Source: Osedax fenrisi (lineage: Eukaryota > Annelida > Polychaeta > Sabellida > Siboglinidae). Taken from it: DNA of 64,000 nt. Positions 15,401 to 26,453 of the stretch are shown here, one piece after another. The position numbers and the translations under genes are program-made. The stretch spans positions 824,694 through 888,693 of the forward strand of contig OZ025242.1 in NCBI GenBank assembly GCA_964019155.1, in the 5' to 3' direction. Each line of letters starts with the position of its first letter. The stretch's first letter is position 1. The notes under the pieces are model-generated. The model saw nothing but the letters and a program-made list of their open reading frames with translations. It had not been told where the DNA came from and made no database searches.

Positions 15401-17394
15401 GTGTCGATTTAATTGGTCAACAACAAACTCGTACTGCTACTTCAGTTGAGGTAATAATTAAAAATAATTTATATTGAATATCATTATATATTTTAAATTT
15501 TATTTAGCATTTAGCTATACGATGTGGATATCATGATAGAGCAGCTACGATTGGAGATGTTTTACAAACATATAGTGGAAATCGAGGCAGAGCTATAATA
15601 TTTACAAATACTAAAAGAGAAGCTGATGAACTAGCTTTATGTAATGCTATAAAGCAAACCACAAGTGTTTTACATGGTGATATTCCCCAAGACAAACGTG
15701 AAAGAGTATTAAAGGTATATATATTATTTTTATGAATATAAAAATGATAGTTTCATTTTATGATTTTAATGATATATATTATTCATTAATTTTTATAATA
15801 ATTATTATTCATTAATATTTTATTAGATCATTAATAAACCAATTATTATTACAGAGTTTTAGGGATGGAATTTGCAAAGTATTGATTGCTACTGATGTTG
15901 CTGCAAGAGGATTAGATATACCTCAAGTAGATTTAGTAATACAGTGTAATCCACCTCAAGATACAGATACCTATATTCATCGTTCAGGACGTACAGGAAG
16001 AGCTGGTCGTACTGGTAAATGTGTTTGTTTTTATAAACCACAAGAAGAATGGGGTCTCAGAGCTGTCGAAAATCATGCTGTTAGTCTATTTTAATTAAAT
16101 ATAATTTATACTTATAAATTATTCATCTTAAATCTATTTACAAATTTTGATATATAAATTGTAAAATAAAATATAAATAATTGTTATTAGCATATATATT
16201 TCCATATGTTTTAACAAATATATAACAATGCAAATATTTTAATTTAATTGATATCTATTATATTATGAAAGTAGACTGAATATATGGTAAAATCTATAAA
16301 TATTATTATATTGAAATAATATTCATTTACTATTTTCATAGTATGTAATATTCAAAAAAAATTGACAAAATATAGCCAATATTATTTAATTGAGTAATTG
16401 AAAATGAATAGAACTGAACATAATATGTAATCTTTTCATTTATAATATTTGTATCTACTCAAATAGTTATTTATATTTAATCTAGATTTGGGTATACTAG
16501 ACAATTTATTTCCCATTCAAAATAAATTTATTTATATATTAATAAGTTCATTATATTAATGTATTATACACTCTCTAATTAAAATAAATTTATTTAGGGT
16601 ATGAAATTTAAACGTGTAGGTCCACCATCTCAGGATCAAATTATGTCTGCTATTGCTGAAGATAGTGCAAAGTTATTATTTTCATTACAAATTTAATATA
16701 TATATAAAATGTAATCTAATAATTATAAATATTAGATCATTAGATGAAGTTTCATCAGAAGTTGTAGAGCTATTTTCACCTGTTGCTGAACGTATTATTG
16801 AAGAAAGAGGTGCAGTGGAAGCCTTATCCATGGCATTAGCTGTAATGTCTGGTGCTGCGAATATGAAATCACGTTCATTATTAACTAGTGCTGAAGGATA
16901 TCGTACCTATATTTTTAAAACTACTACCGAAATGCATGGATTAGGATATGTATGGCAAGCCCTCGCTAAATGCATTGATAATGAAATTAAAGAAACAATA
17001 AAAGGGATGAAATTTATTGCTGACAAAACTGTAAGTAATCTATTAAATATTATTTTTAAATAATTTATTAATTTTATTTCATTAACAGGGAGTTGTGTTC
17101 GACTTTCCAGTTCAACATATACAACTATTAGAATCAAATTGGACTGATAGTAAATTTGATACTTTAGAACAGGCTAAAGAATTACCGGAGTTAGAAGCAG
17201 ATAGAGGGTACGGTAACGGTGGTGGAAGAGGCAGAGGTGGAGGTAGAGGTGGATTTAGAGGAGGACGAGGTGGTTCAGGTGGATTTAGAGGAGGACGAGG
17301 TGGTGGAAGAGGAGGAGCTCCTAGGGGAAGAGGTTCCGGTGGATTTAGAGGGGGTATGTCATTTGGTTCAGGTAAAAAGACAACATTTGATTAA
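6421..17394 (+). CDS. DDX21: Nucleolar DEAD-box RNA helicase, DDX21/DDX50 type
   Basis: ATP-dependent RNA helicase of the nucleolus, known in this family for rRNA transcription and processing. I place 11 exons: 6421-6471, 9065-9323, 9389-9472, 9534-9763, 15066-15246, 15302-15450, 15508-15714, 15855-16079, 16598-16671, 16736-17030, 17089-17394. They sum to 2061 nt (686 aa) with every phase matching. Residues 1-100 are Lys/Ser/Asp-rich. The core (about 100-460) shows FPIQSQTF (Q motif), ARTGTGKT (I, split by an intron), APTRELAKQ (Ia), VGTPGR, DEVD (II; the DDX21/50 variant of DEAD), SAT (III), ATDVAARGLDI (V) and HRSGRTGRAGRTG (VI). A GUCT-type domain spans about 480-590 and an RGG/GGFRGG tail ends the protein. 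Start chosen as the only in-frame ATG exon that splices onto the basic N-terminus. Introns 1 (2.6 kb) and 4 (5.3 kb) are swollen by repeats. Confidence 0.93.
7217..7819. repeat. Large foldback element in helicase intron 1
   Basis: A nearly 600-bp palindrome. The outer arms are perfect: CAGAACATTACGATCAACGG at the left and its complement CCGTTGATCGTAATGTTCTG at the right. Inside, both arms consist of direct sub-repeats of about 60 bp built from 'agatgtccgtttatcgtaaattaaatgttata', pointing inward. Sub-repeated arms are typical of foldback (FB)-like elements. No ORF is present, so it would depend on another element for movement. A smaller relative lies at 4975-5215. Confidence 0.75.
9840..14957 (+). 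repeat. Satellite array, 22 units, in helicase intron 4
   Basis: Each unit starts gcctattcgaagctataata and contains the conserved core gtcaaaatatgcagaaatta ... catttacggtcgctattcta ... ccaaaaatgatgacaa (about 140 bp). Long units (about 280-290 bp) continue with a segment containing catattttgacatcgtatta and acgatgtacaatatgcaaaa; short units (about 180 bp) instead have tcctttacaattatgttg. Unit starts lie near 9849, 10034, 10311, 10598, 10880, 11160, 11448, 11628, 11808, 12088, 12368, 12548, 12836, 13117, 13297, 13579, 13860, 14040, 14327, 14509, 14690 and 14833. The array fills almost the entire 5.3-kb intron between exons 4 and 5. A second array of the same family lies in a SEC24 intron. Confidence 0.95.
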
Positions 17395-20300
17395 ATATTA
17401 AATGTATTTTTATTAGTATTCTCAATTATTTGTTTTAGATTTATTATCTAGATATTTTTATCTTATTGTTATTTTGATACAACTTTATACGATTTTAATG
17501 TTGCAATATTGTTACATATATAATTATATTTATACAAAACTATTTATTTATAAATAAATATATATGTAACTTTATATATTATATTTGTCTTGAACAATAT
17601 GTTTATTTTTTACATTACATATTCTGAATATAATATAAAATTATAAATTAACAATTTTAATGATATGAATACAAAAGGTAACTTGTTATTTATACATTAC
17701 TGATAATACATATACAATATATGTCTTGTAAATAATAATTGTGATTTTATGAAATTTGTATATTGAATAAACTTCATAATTATTATATAGTATATCTGAC
17801 TATGTTATAATATTTACTTACTTTTGTGAATAAATACATTTATTTTTATAATTCTTATATTTATAATAATCCTAGAAATTTAAAATTATTTTTGTTATTA
17901 AACTTAATCAATATTCTGTACTATACAATATATGCATTATAAATGTCAACTAATAAAATACCTACCTGCCTATTATAAATAATATCTGAAGCATTTCTCA
18001 ATAAATAATCAGTAATTTTAATGATTCATAGATAAAATATATAAATAATTCATTTATTAATCTTCAAATAATTTTATTAATAAATGTAGTAAACAATACA
18101 ATATATAATTTGAAATAATAATTAATTTGCATTCTCATACTTATTAGAGTATTTTGTAGAAATTAGTATATTCATGTATGAATTTTTTATCTTAAACTTT
18201 AGGAATAAAATGTCGTTAGTATTTGATGGTAATAGAATGTTATATCTTTAATACTTCTCAATATATTAATGTTGATCATCTACGATTACGTGATAATTTC
18301 TCATAAATATTACTTATTTTATAGATTATTATATTATAAATTACTTCTTTTTCAGTCAAGAGTTTCTTAAATATTTGTCTTGATAATAATTTCTGTATTA
18401 TAAAATTATTAAAGTATTGTTTCAGTGGAGGATAGGATATCTTGATAATATAATTTTTTATTTGATAGGCTACTATTTTTAAATATTATATGCTGTAGTA
18501 GATGTTTAATTTATTTTTCTAAAAGTATAATCTAGATATAAGGAAAGATATAATTCTATATTTTACACAAAAGTAAACATGTTCACCTATGTTGAGTCGA
18601 AAAATGTGGTGTTTAATATAAAAATAAGTTTAAATAAATCAAATTTGCAAAAGTTTTCGAAATTTCTGACCCATTTTTGCAAACTTAGTAAATAATTTTC
18701 ATAAATTTTTCGAAAATTACTTTATAACCCCACATTATTTTTTTACATTTTACGAAAATATAATAAGTATTTTTTTCCTTCTGATTGATTAATTAAATAA
18801 ACAGTGGTTTATTAATAGATGTTTGCAGACATATCCGTTATTTTTCATTGAATTGATTACAACCCTTAATAAGGACATTAAACGTTAAATATAAAATATG
18901 TATATCAATTTTAAGATAGTAACATTTTATATTTTCTTTGTTAATCATAAATATAAAGTAGACTTTTTTAAATTTAAACATTTTCTACAATAAAAATTAT
19001 ATTTTTTAATTTAATTAAATCTTAATTTATTAATATAGGATTTACTAGATAATAATTAGATTTGCAATCTTCGTGTTATATTTTTTTTTAATTTAGATAC
19101 TTTGTATATTATTTGAAAATCATTTTCGTATTGTGCAAATTATTTTCAAATATTTTACAAAATTTGTTTATTTTCAAAAAATATACAAACTCATATTATT
19201 TGAAAATCATTTTCGTATTAATTTCTTATATTATTTTCAAATATTTTACAAACTTGATGTTTTATTTTCAAAAAATATACAGAAAGTTGCAAAGTTTGTA
19301 AATTATTTACAATAATTTTCTAAATTCGTAAATAAATACAAACATTTTAGAAAAATTTTCAAATATTGGTTAATGAGAATTCGTATAAAACTACATATTT
19401 AAAATAATGTGTTTTAAAATTATTATTTAAATGATAAAAAATAAGTGTTCATTACTAATATAACAAAGAAATGGAGGATTTAAATTCTATACATATCTAT
19501 GTGGCGAGTAAAAGATAATTTATATTGCATGTAACTTAATAATACAATGAAAACATAGTATGCAAATCTAAATTAATTTCAGTGATTTTTATACTATAAA
19601 CAGCGGAACGTATGAATATTAATCAAATCAAGTAGATAGGGAGTGTTATATCTGCTTTGCAAAATCTTGGGTATAATATTAAAATTATATATTTTGTATT
19701 ATGAAACAGAATATAAAACGTGAAATAGTTACTTTGGCATTAGATAGAGTGAAACATTCTGTTTTGCCTAATAATAATAAATATTGAATATATATATATA
19801 TATATATATTAAAGTTATAATGAATAACATTATATAGTATTAACAAAGCCTTTGGGGAGCTTTGGTATTAACTATATTAAAATTTAAGAATATAAACTAG
19901 AAATTATAAATTGTTCTCGGTTATGTAAACTGTAAACTCAAAATAATATTCAGGTTAATAAATATTTTATATTTATACAAATTAGATATTTTTAGTTAAT
20001 ATTTTATAGACATACACAAATTGCTGGATATATAAAAAACATATTATTTTTCGATATGATTTTTTATTATATATTTTAATTTAACTATGATGTAACATAT
20101 GCTACATCACGCATATGTTTGTGATTCTAAAACACTCGCTTCAAAATAAATTACCTGATTATTCGCTGAATTTTACACCAATCAATTTGATGAAAATCAC
20201 CACTATATGCAATTATCTTCATCATACAATTATTAATAATCCAAATGAAATACAAAACACAATACTATTTTTGTGTGTATACAGTGTATACTATACACCT

Positions 20301-20671
20301 ATTGAATTGAGAAGAATATCTTCTAATATACTAACCGTTGGCGACTACAAATCATCACACTACTTGATCTGTAATCTAACTTTGATATGCTTAATATATA
20401 TGTGAACATACAGACATATATTTAAAATATACCTATAAATATATATATATATATTTATATCTGCTATAGCTGGAATCAGTTACCATCGTCTCAAATTATA
20501 CTTGATCAACATAACTTCATATTTTCATATTAACAATTATTCATCTTCTCTTGTCGATTCACCATATATATCGTCGATTTTGTGTACAAGGTGATCTCTA
20601 TTCAACAATTATATAATCCCTCTGTATGATATAAGTTCCGAATCACCCATTCGTAAAGTAAAAGGGCACTT
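17395..20671. other. Intergenic, AT-rich; 3' flank of the helicase gene
   Basis: Candidate polyadenylation hexamers (AATAAA) occur near 17562 and later, but such motifs are frequent by chance in this base composition. Imperfect direct repeats of a 'tattatttgaaaatcattttcgtatt' type lie around 19100-19250. An inverted copy of the dispersed repeat of 3474-3662 lies at 19485-19665. The 96-codon frame at 20115-20405 has no recognisable family and no clear splice context; I do not call it a gene. Confidence 0.5.
19485..19667 (-). repeat. Dispersed repeat family, copy 2 (inverted)
   Basis: Inverted relative of 3474-3662. Shared landmarks are ctatgtggcgagtaaaagat, ttgcatgtaactta, agcggaacgtatgaatatta and agggagtgttata. 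Similarity is patchy, suggesting an old mobile sequence. Confidence 0.6.
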
Positions 20672-20676
20672 CCCAG

Positions 20677-21039
20677 CCCAGCAAACAGTAAGAGCAGCAT
20701 AATAGCAGCATAACAGCAAATGCTAGAGCCTCAAATGTTTACATTGTGCCATTATGCTGCTATTAAATGTCTATTATGCTTCTATTATGCTGCTATTAAT
20801 TTTAAATGTCTATTATGCTGCTATTATGCTGCTATTATAATAATAACAGCATAATAGACATTTAAAATTAATAGCAGCATAATATCAGCATAATAGCAGC
20901 ATAACAGAAGCATATTAGCAGCATAATATCATTACAAATTAATAGCAGCATAATAGACATTTAATAGCAGCATAATAGCACAATGTAAACATGTGAGGCT
21001 CTAACATTTGCCGTTATGCTGCTCTTACTGTTTGCTGGG
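20677..21039. mobile_element. Foldback element with CCCAGCAAACAG termini
   Basis: Perfect terminal inverted repeats CCCAGCAAACAGTAAGAGCA / TGCTCTTACTGTTTGCTGGG continue into an imperfect palindrome built of many 'AGCAGCATAATAG' units facing inward. It is flanked on both sides by AG (20675-20676 and 21040-21041), possibly a 2-bp target duplication, and it interrupts the outer element at its fifth base. No ORF is present. A relative with the same internal units lies at 44958-45219. Confidence 0.75.
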
Positions 21040-21233
21040 AGTAAACAAAAATTAGATAATGTTGGATAATGTCAGATAAATCACAGATAATTAAAATGAG
21101 AAAATGCTACCAACTCAATAAATACAGATAATAGTGAGATATTTTGAGAACAATTAATTATTCTATTAATTATCTATTATTATCTATTAATTATCTATAA
21201 AGTTAGCTATAAATAAATTATCTCAAATTCTAC

Positions 21234-21290
21234 AGATAATATCAAGACCTCCTATAACCCCAGAGATTATAGGAGGTCTTGATAATATCT
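21234..21290. repeat. CAAGACCTCCTATAA hairpin, copy 1
   Basis: Perfect arms of 24 bp (agataatatcaagacctcct... and its complement) around the loop ccccagaga. The core CAAGACCTCCTATAA recurs in two other hairpins, at 24171-24210 and 24891-24954. Confidence 0.7.
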
Positions 21291-21369
21291 GGCAATTTTA
21301 GATAAATTATCCCATATATAGATAGACAATTTCTCTTTATCTCTGTGCATATATAGTATATATTATATA

Positions 21370-22967
21370 CAGGGCCGGCTTAAGGGGGGGCAAACCGGGC
21401 AATTGCCCGGGGCCCCACATTTTGGGGGGCCCATGAATTATTTGAGAACATTTTTTTTACTATTTATCTAAAAAATAATTGTCTTAACTGTTAAATTTTC
21501 TTATATATTATTAATTCTAATTAAATAAAAATAATATAATAAATAAATTAAATAAGAGTCATTTAGATCGATTTGAAAAGTGAATTTTACAAAAATTTCT
21601 AAATTTACACGAAGCTATGGTGGAAACATGTTTGTTTGTACACCTGCAGGTACATGAAGATTTTGGAGCATATGCTAATAGTGATAACCATAGATCATAT
21701 CACACATCTCTGTTTGTCAGATAAAATAGTATGAAACGGATTGATAAATAATTGTTTGTTAAACTAGAAAATGATAAATGATAAACTTATTAACCTTTTT
21801 TACCCAATTTAAGGGAATATTAACCATAGTTCAATCTTAACAATTTATATTTCTATAATTAGTTTACGAAAATAAAGTATACTTCTTTATATTAAAATTA
21901 AATATGAGATATATATTAAGATATATTTTAACTATGATTTCTGAAAATGAAAGATATCATTATATACCATAGTCCATTGTCAATATGGATCCCCATATCT
22001 GCGCTGTACATTCCTTAAATCTGGTTGGGAAAAATGCCGTTGAATCTTCGACAATTGTAGCAATATTGTTTGCTTTCATCCCAAATAAATATAATTTATT
22101 TATCCAAACTAAATAAAGAATATATTAACATCTATATTTAAAAAAGAAGAATATAATTAAATATTATTAAAGAAGAATATAATATGTTTTATTAAAAGCA
22201 TTATCGAATATAATATGGTCATCACAAACAGATTTTATTAGAGCAGTATCTTGTGGATTTCCCAAAATTAAATAATTTATATCTGATATTATATATGTTA
22301 AATAATATGTTAACATATTACGTAAATTACATTACTAGAGTCAAGGTATTTATTCAATTAAGATGATTAGTATATAGGTAATTTAGATAAGATAATTTAG
22401 TATTAAACATATATTATATCATATTGATATACACCTCAAAGGAATGGACTATACAAATATTAATATATATATATATATATATATATGATGGGTTAGATAT
22501 ATCCAATTGTAGACATTTTCATCCGAATATATTTAATGGTAAATAATTAAACTTGATGGAGAATTCTCTAACTTAAGCTTAAGCTTCTCTAAACTTAAAA
22601 TTAAATTTGTAAATTATAAAATATTACATTGCAATGATTTTAAGTGGGTATCGTAATATCTATTTAGACCCATAGCGTGAAGGAGACCCCCCTATATATT
22701 AGATGCATCTTAAAGTGGGTCTCCAGATACACGATACATGTAAATATATATGAAAAACAAATTTTTTTAAAGATTATAAATATTTTTACATAATTTGATA
22801 GAATAATAATAGGACCTACATCATTTATGTATATATATATAAAAATAAATTGTAGTATTATAAATATTTGTTATTTCTAGAATGGCCCATTTAATATGTT
22901 ATGAAATTCGTATGGGGCCCATACGTTTTTTTTGCCCGGGGCCCATAGTATGCTTAAGCCGGCCCTG
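21370..22967 (+). mobile_element. hAT-like DNA transposon remnant, copy 1
   Basis: The 15-bp terminal inverted repeats are perfect: CAGGGCCGGCTTAAG at 21370 and CTTAAGCCGGCCCTG ending at 22967. They are flanked by a perfect 8-bp target duplication, ATTATATA (21362-21369 and 22968-22975), the hallmark of hAT insertions. The subterminal regions are G/C-rich (gggcaattgcccggggcccc). An internal frame at about 21985-22074 reads ...CAVHSLNLVGKNAVESS..., resembling the HSLNLVG motif of some hAT transposases, but the rest of the coding region has decayed. The element is 1598 bp and cannot encode its own transposase. A nearly identical copy lies at 54831-56499. Confidence 0.9.
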
Positions 22968-24170
22968 ATTATATACCATATGGTGGAAACTTTATCTCAA
23001 AATAGACAGCTAATATCTGGAGAAGTGTCGTAATTTTATTTAACAATTTACTGGATAATAAGTAGATATTAGCTGGCAATTATCTGATTTTGGTTTACTG
23101 GGTTATTTCGTCATTCAACTATTATCAGATAGTATAATTATACTTAATATAATTAACTTAATATTAATAACTTACTATATAAACATGTATATCTAAAAAA
23201 TATCTTCTCTTTCAATACTTCTAAGGCTGAAACGATCTATTTATACTTAGCACTCATATGAAATAGATCACATAATAATAGATCATAATAGATCACATAA
23301 TAATCGTCAACACATCTCAATAATGGTGGGATAATCAGTTAATCGAGTAGGTGATCACCTTCATCCACATATTCTATTCGTAATATCGAAGTCAGATTTG
23401 AATAAATACTTTCCTTTAGTACACATATCAACAATGTCATAATTATTATCTTTAAAAACTGACAAATATCACTGAATAAATCGATAGACCATATTCACCT
23501 CCTCATATATTATTCCATATATATATATATATATATATACTATAGTAGATTATAATATATCAATATCTATAGTTACCTAGATAATTACTGTAAATACACT
23601 ATAAAATGTCTTAAAATAAATATTCCAAATTTCAAATAACACAACTATATGAATCTAATTTTCATATATATAGGATCGTTGTATATATTTAGAGATTCTC
23701 TAAAGCTATGCGTCGTTGTATTAGAGGGAGTCCTACTCCCTGTCACTTATATCGCATCCGACCAATTATAAATGTATTCCTTCAGGAATTAATTATCAGT
23801 TCATTCTGAAATATCAACAAATAGAGCTTTAAAACCACGAATCAGGTAATCTAAATCCGGATGGAGTAAACAAAAATTAAAATAATAAAAAATCTTTAAA
23901 GGGATACAATATATCCAACTACCATTATTTCCGGAAATAAAGTCAGGAAATTCTTGCTAGAAAGCGATTTTCTAGAAATTTGTAGTGGGATATATATATG
24001 GGTATACCCTCTTATAAGAGGGTATATAAAAATATACTTTCCGGCAACTTGTCAGAAATATTGTAACTTTAAAGGATGTATGTATTGACGTCCCTAGTAC
24101 GATGAATATGCTTGCTCCATAGGTTTAACTGTGTTTCATATATCATCTACACGAAATAATCGTATTATAG

Positions 24171-24210
24171 CAATACCTCCTACAACTTCTCGAGGTTATA
24201 GGAGGTATTG
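24171..24210. repeat. CAATACCTCCTA hairpin, copy 2
   Basis: Arms caatacctcctacaacttct / cgaggttataggaggtattg form a hairpin related to those at 21234-21290 and 24891-24954. The right arm keeps the gttataggaggt core and the left arm is mutated. Confidence 0.55.
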
Positions 24211-24890
24211 ATTTTAGCCTACACATTATTATAATTATAATCATATTCGACATAAAACACAACATACGATATACAACGACGTGTACCCCGAGCATCCAAT
24301 CTACCATGTTTCTCAACTTATAAACTAATAATAGGTACTGAATATAGGTAGGTATACCTACTATAGTAGGTATATATATATAGTATACCTACTCTCAATG
24401 GGCTATTTAAGATTAACAATATCTTACTAAATAGTATACACAAATAATCTCAAGATATGATTATCTCTAGTAACATACATTATTGGGCTGTATTCATACA
24501 TGATATATTATATATACCTACATGATATATTCAATATTTTTCTAAGGATCTAAGATGCTTCGCAAAATCTTTGGATATATCCTACATACATAGTAAAATT
24601 TTTACGCTTTATTATATCAACACCCTCATTAAATAATAATAAAGTAATATATTATAATACTTCACGCTTATTATACACTATAGTAGGATAAATAACACAT
24701 ACATCCCATAATGACGACACAATGCACACGTTTAACATATGCAGTCGTTAGACAGTAAAAGTAAAGTAAGTAGTTAATATAGTATTGAGTTTTACTTGCT
24801 GAATTACATATATTATTATGTTTATGATGAGTAATCCACGTGCATATTAAAAATAGTTGAAATATTAAATCCAGTGAGTTTGCTATAGGC

Positions 24891-24954
24891 GACTATAGTC
24901 AAGACCTCCTATAACCCGAGGTTATAGGAGGTCTTGCTATAGTCGCTATATATT
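24891..24954. repeat. CAAGACCTCCTATAACC hairpin, copy 3
   Basis: Perfect core arms CAAGACCTCCTATAACC / GGTTATAGGAGGTCTTG with only a two-to-four-base loop, extended outward by gactatag / ctatagtc. The core is identical to the hairpin at 21234-21290. Confidence 0.7.
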
Positions 24955-26247
24955 TTCCTAATCTTCTTTTAAATAGAAAATGTCATGTATATATTAGGCA
25001 GTGAACATGGTATATACATTATGTGATATACTTTATATATATCATAGGTGTGTATTTTATCTATAAATTATAAATCTATGATATATATATATACAAATCA
25101 CATACTATTATTTTTATTGCGAGACTGCTAATAAAAATACGGTTTATTATCGATATTGGTAAACATAATTAATATAACTATTGGAATCGATTTATATACT
25201 CATATATTTGTTAATATCAGTGTAGTTATATATATATATATTTACAAATAGCTATTTGCTAGTATATACTAGTCCTAGGATACTAGTATATATACTATAC
25301 TATAGTATATTATAATTAGTGTAAATAGTATTGTTAAATATTGAAAACGTATTATTTAATTTTTATAGTAAAATATATTATTTAGTAAATATGATGGTAT
25401 TATACAAAGAAATATCATTACGTAATATATCATTATATACATTAAAATATCATACACCATTATATGATATTGATTACAATATATTAAATACATTATTCTA
25501 TAAATTAAAATAATACACTTAGCAATTTAAAATAAATATTATAGAAAAACTAAAACATCCGGTGATACGTGGCAAGAATGCACAGGTCAATGTTTATATA
25601 TGTCAATATTGTTATTCTATCTTCTTACGTGGCTGAGTTGTTATTTGTAAATGTTTAATAGTTAAAAATGTTCACATAGTAATATTAATGGAATTAAGGT
25701 AAATTTTAATATATGTTTTTATTATATTAATATACAGCATCACATTTAATATATATTGCAAACATAATTGGAATTATTAAATTTGAGAATTGAACGAATA
25801 TGATATCCGTAATATAGAGTTTAATCAATTTTTATTTTTATATTTAAAAAATTTATATTTAAAAAATATTTTTACTCTATTTTATGAAACTGTATAATTT
25901 AAAAAAATATTAATTATTTATTTTATATACACTTATAAACATACATACTAATTATGTTGTTAGATATATATGTATAATCCTAAGTTCAAAGAAAAGATTA
26001 ATTTAATATTAATATAAATTTTAAATATAATATACATTTTAAATTGAAACGACATATATATTTGTGTGTATTTTTTTCGTGTCACATTATATTATTATTT
26101 AGAATTTAATTAAAATAATAATAAGCTTATTTGTCATACTTTCGACATACATTTAATGTACATTAACTACATTAAATTATTTAATTATATATATAATAAT
26201 ATTATAATATATATATATATATATATAAATTTTATATTATATAATTT

Positions 26248-26310
<63 letters not shown>

Positions 26311-26387
26311 TACATATTATAATAATTATATATTCATAAATAATATAATATATAATAATTATATATATATATACAATTTATATTTAT

Positions 26388-26453
<66 letters not shown>

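Larger units (their letters stand above)
20672..23102. mobile_element. MITE-like element interrupted by two later insertions
   Basis: The outer termini appear to be CCCAG|TAAACAAAAATTAGATAAT (left, split at 20676/21040) and, at 23075-23102, the inverted match ATTATCTGATTTTGGTTTAC then TGGG. Between them the sequence is rich in 'agataat/attatct' motifs. The left end is split by a 363-bp foldback at 20677-21039, and the middle by the hAT-like element 21370-22967. This gives a three-layer nest. The class of the outer element is unknown, and its target duplication is too short (possibly TT) to be sure. Confidence 0.55.

Noticed and set aside
20115..20405. 96-codon frame in the intergenic region
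   Set aside because: No recognisable domain, no start context or splice partner; isolated in AT-rich DNA next to a transposon nest.
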